Shown here piece by piece: positions 48,030 through 55,812 of a stretch of 64,000 nucleotides of DNA. Each line of letters opens with the position of its first letter. Positions within the stretch are counted from its first letter, which is position 1. The stretch is from a virus, in IMG/VR virus record IMGVR_UViG_3300042446_001954, positions 16,708 through 80,707 of that record. One strand, 5' to 3'. The notes under the pieces were generated by a model. That model was not told where the DNA came from. It saw nothing but the letters and a program-made list of their open reading frames with translations, and did not search any database. Both the position numbers and the translations under genes were made by a program.

Positions 48030-48047
48030 GCCACCATTAAGAGTGGC
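48030..48047 (+). terminator. First hairpin after gp23
   Basis: GCCAC (48030-48034) and GTGGC (48043-48047) form a 5-base stem with an 8-base loop, followed by CTTTT. It is the weaker of two tandem terminators. Confidence 0.5.
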
Positions 48048-48053
48048 ACTTTT

Positions 48054-48079
48054 AGAGGAACCTTCGGGTTCCTCTTTTT
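48054..48079 (+). terminator. Strong intrinsic terminator after gp23
   Basis: AGAGGAACC (48054-48062), a TTCG loop and GGTTCCTCT (48067-48075) form a perfect 9-base stem followed by T5. It should stop transcription of the capsid genes. Confidence 0.9.
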
Positions 48080-48105
48080 GTATAACCATTACATTAAGTT
48101 AACAA

Positions 48106-48501
48106 ATGGACGATATATTAGAATCATTAAAAAATTTCAAATATGAATTTGATAAAAACGAATCGAGCGTTGTACATAGATTTTTTGTCAAAGAACATTC
48201 AGAAGAAACTAAAAGATTAATAAGTGAAATGAAAAAAGGACATAAACAAACTCCTGAACACATTGAAAAGGTGCGCCAATCTAGAATAGGTAAACCACAA
48301 ACAGATCATCAAAAACAAAGAGCAAAAGAAAGTTTGGAGTGCGCTTGGTTGTTGACAACACCAGAAGGTAAACAAATTAATATTGTTAACCTTAGACAAT
48401 TTTGTTTAGAAAATGGATTGGATCAAGGCAATATGGTCAAGGTTTCTCAGGGAAGAATCAAACAAAACAAAGGTTGGAAATGCACAAAAGTTGGTTCCTA
48501 A
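48106..48501 (+). CDS. NUMOD-type homing-endonuclease-related protein (no nuclease core seen)
   Basis: A 131-residue, Lys/Gln-rich protein. Residues ~30-80 (SEETKRLISEMKKGHKQTPE, HIEKVRQSRIGKP) match NUMOD3-like DNA-binding helices that tail GIY-YIG or HNH homing endonucleases. The C-terminal ~45 residues (INIVNLRQFCLENGLDQGNM, VKVSQGRIKQNKGWKC) match the IENR/NUMOD1-type repeat. No GIY-YIG or HNH catalytic motif is visible. It could therefore be a remnant, a DNA-binding protein derived from one, or a protein whose nuclease part was lost. It has no clear ribosome site and sits after the gp23 terminators. Confidence 0.68.
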   Translation: MDDILESLKNFKYEFDKNESSVVHRFFVKEHSEETKRLISEMKKGHKQTPEHIEKVRQSRIGKPQTDHQKQRAKESLECAWLLTTPEGKQINIVNLRQFCLENGLDQGNMVKVSQGRIKQNKGWKCTKVGS

Positions 48502-48504
48502 ATA
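48497..48504 (+). promoter_or_regulatory. Weak late-promoter-like CCTAAATA
   Basis: CCTAAATA overlaps the stop codon of the NUMOD gene and lies 22 bases before the tail-tube-like gene. It keeps only the TAAATA core. Confidence 0.38.
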
Positions 48505-48526
48505 CTAAGATCATTAAGGAGATAAT

Positions 48527-49024
48527 ATGAGTGGAGCTATCATAACTACACCAAGTACAACAAATTTATTGCAACCCACAAAATATGTGGTCACGTTCCC
48601 GGAAATATCTCAGACCATGTATTTTTGCCAAAAAGCCAACATACCTGGTGTCACTTTAGGCATGGCTGTACAACAAACACCGAACATAGATTTGTTTCAC
48701 TCCGGTACAAAGCTAGAATACAATACGTTTGATATCACGTTTATGGTAAATGAAGACCTCTCTGCATGGACAAATATTTACAAATGGATGGATGATCTAT
48801 CAAAAGTCAATAGTAGTTATACAAAAAGAAAACAAAATACGAAGCAAGCTATATTTACCGTAATGTCGAATCAAAACAATCCAAAATTTAGAATCAAACT
48901 GAATAACATTTTTCCAACCTCTCTTAGTGACTTAGAATTCGATACCACTTTGTCGGCAGAAGACCACATGGTTGCAACAGCAACTTTTAAATATGATTGG
49001 TTTGACTTGGAAAAAATATCGTGA
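48527..49024 (+). CDS. Tail-tube-like structural protein
   Basis: A 165-residue protein with the tail-tube superfamily pattern: LLQPTKYVVTFPEISQTMYF, then CQKANIPGVTLGMAV and PNIDLFHSGTKLEYNTFDIT, with a closing NPKFRIKLNNIFPTSLSDLE. The xxxIPGV motif parallels gp19 (QLPGS). In cyanophages a gene at the same place, between gp23 and uvsY, is usually annotated as a tail or completion protein (often called gp3). A tube initiator or terminator role similar to gp54 or gp3 is possible. Its last codons contain the -35 box of the uvsY promoter. Confidence 0.72.
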   Translation: MSGAIITTPSTTNLLQPTKYVVTFPEISQTMYFCQKANIPGVTLGMAVQQTPNIDLFHSGTKLEYNTFDITFMVNEDLSAWTNIYKWMDDLSKVNSSYTKRKQNTKQAIFTVMSNQNNPKFRIKLNNIFPTSLSDLEFDTTLSAEDHMVATATFKYDWFDLEKIS

Positions 49025-49030
49025 TATAAT
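49002..49030 (+). promoter_or_regulatory. Near-consensus sigma-70 promoter for uvsY
   Basis: TTGACT (49002-49007) and TATAAT (49025-49030) are separated by 17 bases. The promoter overlaps the end of the tail-tube-like gene and fires about 17 bases before the uvsY start region, isolating the recombination operon from the late genes. Confidence 0.75.
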
Positions 49031-49053
49031 GTAATTTTGCAATGGAGATTATG

Positions 49054-49494
49054 ATGAGCAAACTTGAAGAAATTTTGAAAGAGTGGGAAAAAGATTCTGT
49101 GATTGATTCCACGGAACCAGGAAAAGAACTGCTAAAAATACCCACACTACATAATAAGTATCTAAAGATTCTTGTGAACCACAGACTTGCTATGAAACGT
49201 GTGAACTTTGATTATTCACGTATGCGTAAAGTCAAAGAAGAATACTATAATGGTTCTCTTTCACAGGAAGAACTAGAAGAATATGGTTGGGAACCTTTTC
49301 TGTTAAATGTAAAGACGAAACAGGGAATTGAGAAGTACATTGAATCTGACGCAGAACTTATTCGTTTGTTAGAAAAGAAAATGTATCACGATGAAGCAAT
49401 TGCCGTGTGTGAATCTATTCTACAAGAACTTAGAAGCAGAACTTTCCAATTGAAAGATTATATTGCATGGGAAAGATTCATCGGTGGAAACTAA
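49054..49494 (+). CDS. uvsY: Recombination mediator UvsY
   Basis: A 146-residue protein (MSKLEEILKEWEKDSVID) like the UvsY of cyanophage-type T4-likes, which loads UvsX recombinase onto ssDNA coated with gp32. The start at 49054 is chosen because GGAG lies 6 bases upstream; ATGs at 49042 and 49051 are in frame but overlap or crowd it. It has the helical Leu/Glu pattern of the family and the end LQELRSRTFQLKDYIAWERF. A near-consensus sigma-70 promoter at 49002 is immediately upstream, and the next gene starts in the last codons. Confidence 0.85.
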   Translation: MSKLEEILKEWEKDSVIDSTEPGKELLKIPTLHNKYLKILVNHRLAMKRVNFDYSRMRKVKEEYYNGSLSQEELEEYGWEPFLLNVKTKQGIEKYIESDAELIRLLEKKMYHDEAIAVCESILQELRSRTFQLKDYIAWERFIGGN

Positions 49495-51010
49495 AATAAT
49501 TGTATCAAAAAGAAACGAATCATATGTAAAAATAAAATGTGAACGGTCTACTGCTCAAGAACTTTCAGACCACTTCACATTTTATGTACCTGGTCACCAA
49601 TTCACTCCAGCATTCAGAAACAAAATCTGGGACGGTAAAATAAGGTTATTTGATTTACGCACCTTTGAACTGTATCATGGATTGCTTCCGTACATAGAGG
49701 CGTTTTGTTCCGAGCGTGAGTACATTCTGGAGTATGGTGATCCAAGACCAGACTTGACTGATGACTACCCCGTATATCATGCCGATAAGTTCATTGCTGG
49801 TCTCTCCTTGCAGTCGAGAAATAAAGACATTGAAGTGAGAGACTATCAGAAGAATGCATATGTACATGCCATGAGAAAACAAAGATGTTTGTTGTTATCA
49901 CCAACGGCATCAGGTAAGTCTCTCATCATATATCTCATCATACGTCAATTGCTGGACTATAAGTGTAGTAAAGGTCTTATCATTGTTCCAACAACATCAT
50001 TGGTGGAGCAGTTACATGCAGACTTCACAGACTATTCTACTGCGAATGGCTGGGACGTGGCAACCAGCGTCCATCGTATTTACCAAGGAAAAGATAAGAG
50101 TACCGATGCTCCGTTGACAATATCAACTTGGCAGTCGATCTACACACAATCTAAAGAATACTTTGAGCAGTTCGATTTTGTTATTGGTGATGAAGCACAT
50201 TTGTTTAAAGCACAATCACTCACAGGTATCTTGTCTCAGTGCAAAAATGCGAAATACAGGATTGGGCTCACAGGTACACTTGATGGAACAAAAACACACA
50301 AGTTGGTGTTAGAAGGTCTTTTTGGTAAAGTTGAAAAGGTAACAACGACCAAAGAACTGATGGACAACAAACAACTAGCAGACTTTATGATAAAGTGTTT
50401 GGTACTAAAGCATGATGATGAAATCTGTAAATTGATGAAAGATAAAACCTATCAAGAAGAAATTGAATATTTAATTCTAAATGAAAATAGAAATAAATTT
50501 ATTAAAAATCTTGCGGTATCTTTGAATGGAAACTCTCTAATTCTTTACCAATATGTTGACAAACATGGTAAAATATTGTATGATATGATAACTAAGACCG
50601 AAAACATCGGTACTAGGAAGGTCTTCTTTGTTTATGGTAAAACCGACACTGAAGCACGTGAAGAAGTAAGACGTATAACGGAAGATGAAAATGACGCTAT
50701 TATTGTGGCTAGTTATGGTACCTTTAGCACTGGAATTAATATTAGGAATCTCCATAATATTATATTCGCATCTCCATCCAAATCAAGAGTTCGAAATCTC
50801 CAATCTATTGGACGCGGTTTACGAATCAGTGACAGTAAGACTGAAGCCGTTCTTTACGATATAGCAGATGACCTCCGTTATAAGAGTTATATGAATTTTA
50901 CACTCAAACATTTCGTAGAACGAACTAAGATATATAATGAGGAGAAATTCACCTACAAACTCTATAAGATAGGATTAAAAAATGGAAGCAATAAAAATAC
51001 TACGTCTTAA
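49484..51010 (+). CDS. uvsW: UvsW-type RNA/DNA helicase
   Basis: A 508-residue SF2 helicase. The GTG start at 49484 places the N-terminus (METKIIVSKRNESYVKIKCE) in line with T4 UvsW; a TTG at 49463 is an alternative. Walker A is PTASGKS (140-146), motif II is DEAH (236-239) and later helicase motifs are SYGTFSTGINIRNLHN and QSIGRGLRIS. UvsW unwinds R-loops and branched DNA and helps the switch to recombination-dependent replication. It overlaps uvsY by 11 bases and the next gene by 29. Confidence 0.92.
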   Translation: METKIIVSKRNESYVKIKCERSTAQELSDHFTFYVPGHQFTPAFRNKIWDGKIRLFDLRTFELYHGLLPYIEAFCSEREYILEYGDPRPDLTDDYPVYHADKFIAGLSLQSRNKDIEVRDYQKNAYVHAMRKQRCLLLSPTASGKSLIIYLIIRQLLDYKCSKGLIIVPTTSLVEQLHADFTDYSTANGWDVATSVHRIYQGKDKSTDAPLTISTWQSIYTQSKEYFEQFDFVIGDEAHLFKAQSLTGILSQCKNAKYRIGLTGTLDGTKTHKLVLEGLFGKVEKVTTTKELMDNKQLADFMIKCLVLKHDDEICKLMKDKTYQEEIEYLILNENRNKFIKNLAVSLNGNSLILYQYVDKHGKILYDMITKTENIGTRKVFFVYGKTDTEAREEVRRITEDENDAIIVASYGTFSTGINIRNLHNIIFASPSKSRVRNLQSIGRGLRISDSKTEAVLYDIADDLRYKSYMNFTLKHFVERTKIYNEEKFTYKLYKIGLKNGSNKNTTS

Positions 51011-51374
51011 ATCAGGTGAAGATATTATAGCATATCTCGAACAAGTAGATAAATTAAATTTCATTGTTAGAGAACCTATGGTAGTTCTACTTAAGAGTGA
51101 TGTAAGATCGGGTAAACAAATTATTATGATGGATCATTGGCTACCTGCACCACTCATACAAAACAATGAGGCATTTATTACGGAGAGTGAGATTGTTACT
51201 ATTTTGGAACCCACATCTGAATTTTCTGAATACTTTGAGGGTGCTGTGGATTCTATCCACAAAGCTAAGTCGGTGGAGGAAGATTCATCCGAAATGAATG
51301 AAGAAGAAATGAGTAAAGATTTGATGACTATGATGCTGGACTCTGTTGGTCCAGATATATCCGTAGTTCATTAA
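50982..51374 (+). CDS. Conserved Sm-like-fold hypothetical protein
   Basis: A 130-residue protein opening IKILRLKSGEDIIAYLEQVD, a strand-rich start of the kind seen in LSm/Hfq-like beta barrels, followed by REPMVVLLKSDVRSGKQI and an acidic C-terminus (VEEDSSEMNEEEMSKDLM). Proteins with this start lie between uvsW and gene 55 in many cyanophages. RNA or protein binding would fit an Sm-like fold, but this is inferred only. The start lies inside the uvsW gene, so translation is coupled. Confidence 0.62.
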   Translation: MEAIKILRLKSGEDIIAYLEQVDKLNFIVREPMVVLLKSDVRSGKQIIMMDHWLPAPLIQNNEAFITESEIVTILEPTSEFSEYFEGAVDSIHKAKSVEEDSSEMNEEEMSKDLMTMMLDSVGPDISVVH

Positions 51375-51385
51375 TTAACATGCAG

Positions 51386-51412
51386 AGGCTACATTCTGGA
51401 GTGTAGACCTTT
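51386..51412 (+). terminator. Hairpin between Sm-like gene and gp55
   Basis: AGGCTACA (51386-51393) pairs with TGTAG-A-CCT (51402-51410) with one bulge, followed by TTTG. It may be an attenuating terminator or a structured leader ahead of gp55. Confidence 0.4.
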
Positions 51413-51450
51413 GTCAAGTGGAAGTCAAGCAATTTAAAGGTACATATATC

Positions 51451-52014
51451 ATGGAACAAGAAACAATACCAATGCCGGTTGCAAAACCAAAAAGGCATTA
51501 CATCAACAACGCAGATTTTTGCCAAGCACTCTTGCAATACCAAGCGGCTGTAGCTGAGGCAAAAAAGACTGGTGCACCGAAACCAAAAATTCCCAACTAC
51601 ATTGGCGAATGCTTTATGAAGATTGCTGAAGGTCTGTCACACAAACCAAACTTTATTAACTATTCATACCGAGATGAGATGGTCGGTGACGGAATTGAAA
51701 ACTGTCTTATGTACTTTGAAAACTTTGACGTTTCTAAGTCGAGCAATCCCTTTGCATACTTCACACAAATTATTTACTTTGCATTCTTACGTAGAATACA
51801 AAAAGAAAAGAAACAACTCTATGTAAAGTACAAAGCAACAGAACAGTTTGGTATCTTCAATGAATCTGAACTGATGGGTTACGATGATACTCCAGCTAAG
51901 CCTTTTGAACTATACGAAAACATTTCCGACTTCATTGAAACATTTGAAGAAACCAAGAAAAAGAAAAAGGAAATAAAGAAGAACAAAGGTATTGAGAAGT
52001 TTTTGGAAGAATAA
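51451..52014 (+). CDS. gp55: Late transcription sigma factor gp55
   Basis: A 187-residue protein. The ATG at 51451 (MEQETIPMPVAKPKRHYINN) follows an AAAGGT ribosome site; an in-frame GTG at 51418 is less likely. Family features are the YINNADFCQALLQYQ start, ECFMKIAEGLSHKPNFINYS, RDEMVGDGIENCLMYFENFD and NPFAYFTQIIYFAFLRRIQK, equivalent to sigma region 2. In T4, gp55 directs RNA polymerase to TATAAATA promoters together with gp33 and the gp45 clamp. Such motifs are present before structural genes here. gp33 is not seen in this window. Confidence 0.9.
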   Translation: MEQETIPMPVAKPKRHYINNADFCQALLQYQAAVAEAKKTGAPKPKIPNYIGECFMKIAEGLSHKPNFINYSYRDEMVGDGIENCLMYFENFDVSKSSNPFAYFTQIIYFAFLRRIQKEKKQLYVKYKATEQFGIFNESELMGYDDTPAKPFELYENISDFIETFEETKKKKKEIKKNKGIEKFLEE

Positions 52015-52015
52015 T

Positions 52016-52420
52016 ATGAAAATCGGTTTTACATGTTCATGCTTTGATTTATTCCATGCTGGTCACGTATTGATGCTTGAAGAAGCAAAACAACACTGTG
52101 ATTACCTGATTGTTGGTCTTCAGACCGATCCAACAATAGATAGACCGGAGAAAAATAAACCGGTACAAAAAGTTTACGAACGGTATGTGCAACTCAAAGG
52201 TTGCAAGTACGTTGATGAAATTATACCGTATTCCACTGAGGAAGACTTGTTGAATCTATTGACAACAGTGAACTATCATGTTAGAATACTTGGCGAGGAG
52301 TATAGGACTAAAACCTTTACTGGCAAACATCTGGACAAAGAGTTTTATTACAACTCCCGACCACATACGTATAGCAGTACCGAATTGAGGAAACGAATTG
52401 AGAGTCGCAATAATAACTGA
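52016..52420 (+). CDS. Cytidylyltransferase-like protein (TagD family)
   Basis: A 134-residue nucleotidylyltransferase. The start at 52016 (MKIGFTCSCFDLFHAGHVLM) follows the gp55 stop by one base; a longer frame runs inside gp55. FHAGH (His14, His17) is the HxGH catalytic motif and a YSSTELRKRI stretch near residue 119 corresponds to the ISST-type motif. It resembles glycerol-3-phosphate or ADP-heptose-type cytidylyltransferases, which activate small phosphorylated polyols or sugars. Its place between gp55 and gp47 does not reveal the pathway. Confidence 0.75.
   Translation: MKIGFTCSCFDLFHAGHVLMLEEAKQHCDYLIVGLQTDPTIDRPEKNKPVQKVYERYVQLKGCKYVDEIIPYSTEEDLLNLLTTVNYHVRILGEEYRTKTFTGKHLDKEFYYNSRPHTYSSTELRKRIESRNNN
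52386..52400 (+). promoter_or_regulatory. Ribosome site deciding a TTG start for gp47
   Basis: GAGGAA at 52386-52391 is 6 bases before TTG at 52398, which is the only plausible initiation codon upstream of the essential DQH motif of gp47. Confidence 0.6.
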
Positions 52421-53465
52421 CCAACACTTTGGCGCAAGAAATGATTCACTACACTTTCTGGATTTTTATGAAAAATTTTATGATGAAACATTTTTTCCTA
52501 CTATTGATTCTGCCGGAATTAATACTGTTCTTATTCTTGGTGACACGTTTGACAGGCGCAAGTATGTAAACTTCTATTCACTTCAACGTGCGAAGAAGAT
52601 GTTCTTTGATAAACTTCAAGAACGTGGCATTCATGTTCATATGTTGGTCGGTAATCACGACACATATTACAAGAACACTAACGATGTTAATTCACCGAAG
52701 TTAGTGTTGGAAGAATATGATAACATTAATATCATAAAGAGTCCGACACCTCAGCTTGTTATTGGTGATACTTCAATTTGCATGATGCCATGGATTTGTT
52801 CAGAGAACTATAATGATTCTATGGATACATTGAAACTTACAGATTCCACAATCTGTATGGGTCACTTTGAGATTGAAGGTTTCCAAATGTATCGTGGTGC
52901 ACCTTCACATGAAGGTCTGGAACCAAAGATGTTCAACAAGTTTGATATGGTATTCTCCGGTCACTACCACCACAAGTCTAGCCGTGCAAACATACATTAT
53001 CTTGGTAATCCATATGAATTGACATGGCAGGACTATGATGATCCAAGAGGTTTTCACCTGTTTGATTTGAAGACACATGAATTAGAATTTATCCAAAATC
53101 CAAACAAGATGTTCAAAAAACTTATCTATGATGATAAAGTTGATGACATTAAAACCATTACATCCATGGATTTAACACAGTTAAAGACTAGCTATGTCAA
53201 AGTTGTGGTGGTTAATAAAACCAATCCATACCTATTCGACACACTAATCAATAGACTTTACCAGATTGGACCTATCGACATTACGATTGCCGAAGATTTC
53301 ACCGAACAAGAAGACCTCCAAGATGATGATGTGGATCAAGCAGAAGATACCACAACAATTTTAAATAAGTACGTTGATAACTTGACAACTGATTTGGAAA
53401 AAGATAAAATAAAAAACCTTTTAAGAGTGTTGTATGTTGAAGCATTAAATGAGGAATCAGAATGA
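52398..53465 (+). CDS. gp47: Recombination nuclease subunit gp47 (Mre11/SbcD-like)
   Basis: A 355-residue metallophosphoesterase of the Mre11/SbcD type. Motifs are ITDQHFG (Asp8, His10), ILGDTFDRRK, VGNHDTY and SGHYHHKS, all typical of the dinuclear metal centre. The first codon is TTG at 52398, supported by GAGGAA at 52386-52391, 6 bases upstream; no suitable ATG exists before DQHFG. With gp46 it resects double-strand ends during recombination-dependent replication. It overlaps the previous gene by 23 bases and the next by 4. Confidence 0.9.
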   Translation: MRVAIITDQHFGARNDSLHFLDFYEKFYDETFFPTIDSAGINTVLILGDTFDRRKYVNFYSLQRAKKMFFDKLQERGIHVHMLVGNHDTYYKNTNDVNSPKLVLEEYDNINIIKSPTPQLVIGDTSICMMPWICSENYNDSMDTLKLTDSTICMGHFEIEGFQMYRGAPSHEGLEPKMFNKFDMVFSGHYHHKSSRANIHYLGNPYELTWQDYDDPRGFHLFDLKTHELEFIQNPNKMFKKLIYDDKVDDIKTITSMDLTQLKTSYVKVVVVNKTNPYLFDTLINRLYQIGPIDITIAEDFTEQEDLQDDDVDQAEDTTTILNKYVDNLTTDLEKDKIKNLLRVLYVEALNEESE

Positions 53466-54097
53466 GCGCACCAACAATAATGGTTAATAATGAGTTGGCG
53501 GAAAAAATGTTTTTTATTCCACGATTCATTGTTAATAATGAATTTTTTACACACAGTGAATGTGATTTCATTTCACAATACTTCGAGTTGAATCATACCA
53601 CACATCCAGGTGGTGAATATGCAGACACATCACATATACCAGAACAACGTAAAACAAATGTTGTACTGATGAGTCAACCTGATGAACAAACCATTTGGAT
53701 GTGGGAGAAGTTTAATAACATCATTGCACATTACAACGACAAAAGTTTCAACTTTGATTTGTATGGATTTAACTATCTGCAATTTGCAAAGTATAATGTT
53801 GGCGATAAGCATGAATTTCATATGGATTTACCACTAGGTAGTAAAAACGTTGACTACAATCTTATGGAAAACCTCCGTAAGTTGACGGTTGTTTTACTTT
53901 TAAATGAGCCGGGAGTTGATTTTGAGGGAGGTAATTTTCAGATCAATCACTTCTCTGAACAATTTCCGTGGGAAACAAACCTTAAAAAAGGATCAGTATT
54001 GATGTTCCCCTCATTTTTGCTACATAAAGTAGCACCAATCATTTCAGGTAATAGACAATCTATAACAGTGTGGGCTGTAGGTCCAAAATTTAAATAA
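53462..54097 (+). CDS. 2OG-Fe(II) oxygenase, prolyl-4-hydroxylase-like
   Basis: A 211-residue oxygenase with the facial triad His120-x-Asp122 (HEFHMDLP), a distal His188 (LHKVAPI) and Arg198 for 2-oxoglutarate. This HxD...H...R layout is that of P4Hc-type dioxygenases. Oxygenases of this family are frequent in aquatic T4-likes, but their substrates are seldom known; nucleic-acid or protein hydroxylation is possible. It lies between gp47 and gp46 with ATGA and TAATG overlaps, so it appears locked into the recombination operon. Confidence 0.8.
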   Translation: MSAPTIMVNNELAEKMFFIPRFIVNNEFFTHSECDFISQYFELNHTTHPGGEYADTSHIPEQRKTNVVLMSQPDEQTIWMWEKFNNIIAHYNDKSFNFDLYGFNYLQFAKYNVGDKHEFHMDLPLGSKNVDYNLMENLRKLTVVLLLNEPGVDFEGGNFQINHFSEQFPWETNLKKGSVLMFPSFLLHKVAPIISGNRQSITVWAVGPKFK

Positions 54098-55812
54098 TGA
54101 TTATTTTTCAAAAAGTTCGGTGGAAAAATTTTCTTTCCACAGGTAACGCATTTACAGAAATTGACCTGACAAGGTCAACAAATACCCTAATAGTTGGTCA
54201 CAACGGTGCAGGTAAGTCAACCATACTGGATGCACTCACGTTCGGGCTCTTTGGTAAACCTTTCCGTAAGATTAACAAACCTCAGTTGATGAACACAATC
54301 AATAACTCGGACTGTGTAGTTGAGATCGAGTTATTGATTGGTAAAAAACAATACAAGGTTGTTAGGAGTATTAAACCCAATACGTTTGAAATCTATTGTG
54401 ACGCTGTACTTGTTAATCAGGATGCAAAAGCAAAAGACTATCAAGAACACCTCGAAAAGTTCATTCTTAAACTTAATTATAAATCGTTTACGCAAGTAGT
54501 GATACTTGGTTCCGCGTCTTTTGTTCCGTTCATGCAGTTATCGCCTGCTGACCGCAGAGCAATTATTGAGGACTTGCTTGACATTCAAATTTTCTCCTCT
54601 ATGAATGCCATCGTAAAGAATAAGATTTCAACAATTAAAGATGAACAGAAAACGGTTGAATATACGGTCAAGTTGACCACTGAAAAAATAAATTTACAGA
54701 AACAGAATCTGGAAGAAAACAAGAAGAACCATCTTGTTGAAATCAACAAAAAGGTTAAAGAAGTAACAGACAACGACACGTATCTGAACAAAGTTGCAAA
54801 AGATATTGTACTGATACAGAAACACATCAAACAGTTGACGGATAAAATTTCAGATAAAACTACTGTTGCATCCAGAAGTACAAAGTTGATAACTCTACAA
54901 TCTAAGTTTGAAGACAATGTAAGAAAGTTAAACAAAGAAATTTCTTTCTATGAGAACAACGATAACTGTCCGACATGTCAACAAGCTATTGCAATAGAAA
55001 CAAAAGATAGCCAAGTAACAGGTAAACAACTTAAGATTACAGAAATAACAACCGCCACAACAAAGCTGGAGCAAGAACTACAGAACGTTTATGACCGTTT
55101 GGAAGAAATTGAAGGCGTACAAAAGCATATCAATGCACATAATTCCGAAATCGTTAAGTTAAATACGCAAGTATCAAGCATCAATACGTACAATGCAAAA
55201 CTACTAAAAGAAATTGCAGAACTTAGAACACGTACCGTTTCAACGGAAAATGATGATGAAAAGTTAAAAGTTTTGAATGCTGAACTCCAAGAAGCCGAAA
55301 CTCTTGCAGAAAAACTATCCTTAGATAAACAATATCATGAGTTTGCCGCAACACTTCTTAGAGATACTGGCATTAAAACTAAAATTATTAAACAGTATCT
55401 CCCTGTTATGAACAAGTTAATTAACAAGTACCTAACATCAATGGACTTCTTTGTTAACTTTAATTTGAATGAATCGTTCGAAGAAACAATCAAGTCTCGT
55501 CATCGTGATGAATTCTCCTATGCATCATTCTCTGAAGGAGAAAAGATGCGTATTGATCTTGCTCTCCTGTTCACATGGAGACAGATTGCCAAGATGAAGA
55601 ACTCGGTGAATACAAATCTATTGGTTCTTGACGAAGTGTTCGATTCTTCTCTTGACGGTGTTGGTACAGAAGAATTCCTTAAACTTCTGAACAGCCTAGA
55701 TAATAATACAAATGTATTTGTAATCTCACATAAAGGTGACCAACTTTTTGATAAGTTCAGGTCCGTAATTAAATTTCAAAAGACAAATAACTTCTCACAG
55801 GTCGTAAAATGA
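54097..55812 (+). CDS. gp46: Recombination nuclease subunit gp46 (Rad50/SbcC-like)
   Basis: A 571-residue SMC-like ATPase. Walker A is GHNGAGKST (34-42); the two coiled-coil arms meet at a zinc-hook CPTC (Cys291, Cys294); the signature SFSEGEKMRIDLALLF and Walker B LLVLDEVFDSSLD are in the C-terminal part. It forms the gp46-gp47 nuclease that processes DNA ends. The length is close to T4 gp46 (560 aa). It overlaps the upstream and downstream genes by 1 and 4 bases. Confidence 0.93.
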   Translation: MIIFQKVRWKNFLSTGNAFTEIDLTRSTNTLIVGHNGAGKSTILDALTFGLFGKPFRKINKPQLMNTINNSDCVVEIELLIGKKQYKVVRSIKPNTFEIYCDAVLVNQDAKAKDYQEHLEKFILKLNYKSFTQVVILGSASFVPFMQLSPADRRAIIEDLLDIQIFSSMNAIVKNKISTIKDEQKTVEYTVKLTTEKINLQKQNLEENKKNHLVEINKKVKEVTDNDTYLNKVAKDIVLIQKHIKQLTDKISDKTTVASRSTKLITLQSKFEDNVRKLNKEISFYENNDNCPTCQQAIAIETKDSQVTGKQLKITEITTATTKLEQELQNVYDRLEEIEGVQKHINAHNSEIVKLNTQVSSINTYNAKLLKEIAELRTRTVSTENDDEKLKVLNAELQEAETLAEKLSLDKQYHEFAATLLRDTGIKTKIIKQYLPVMNKLINKYLTSMDFFVNFNLNESFEETIKSRHRDEFSYASFSEGEKMRIDLALLFTWRQIAKMKNSVNTNLLVLDEVFDSSLDGVGTEEFLKLLNSLDNNTNVFVISHKGDQLFDKFRSVIKFQKTNNFSQVVK

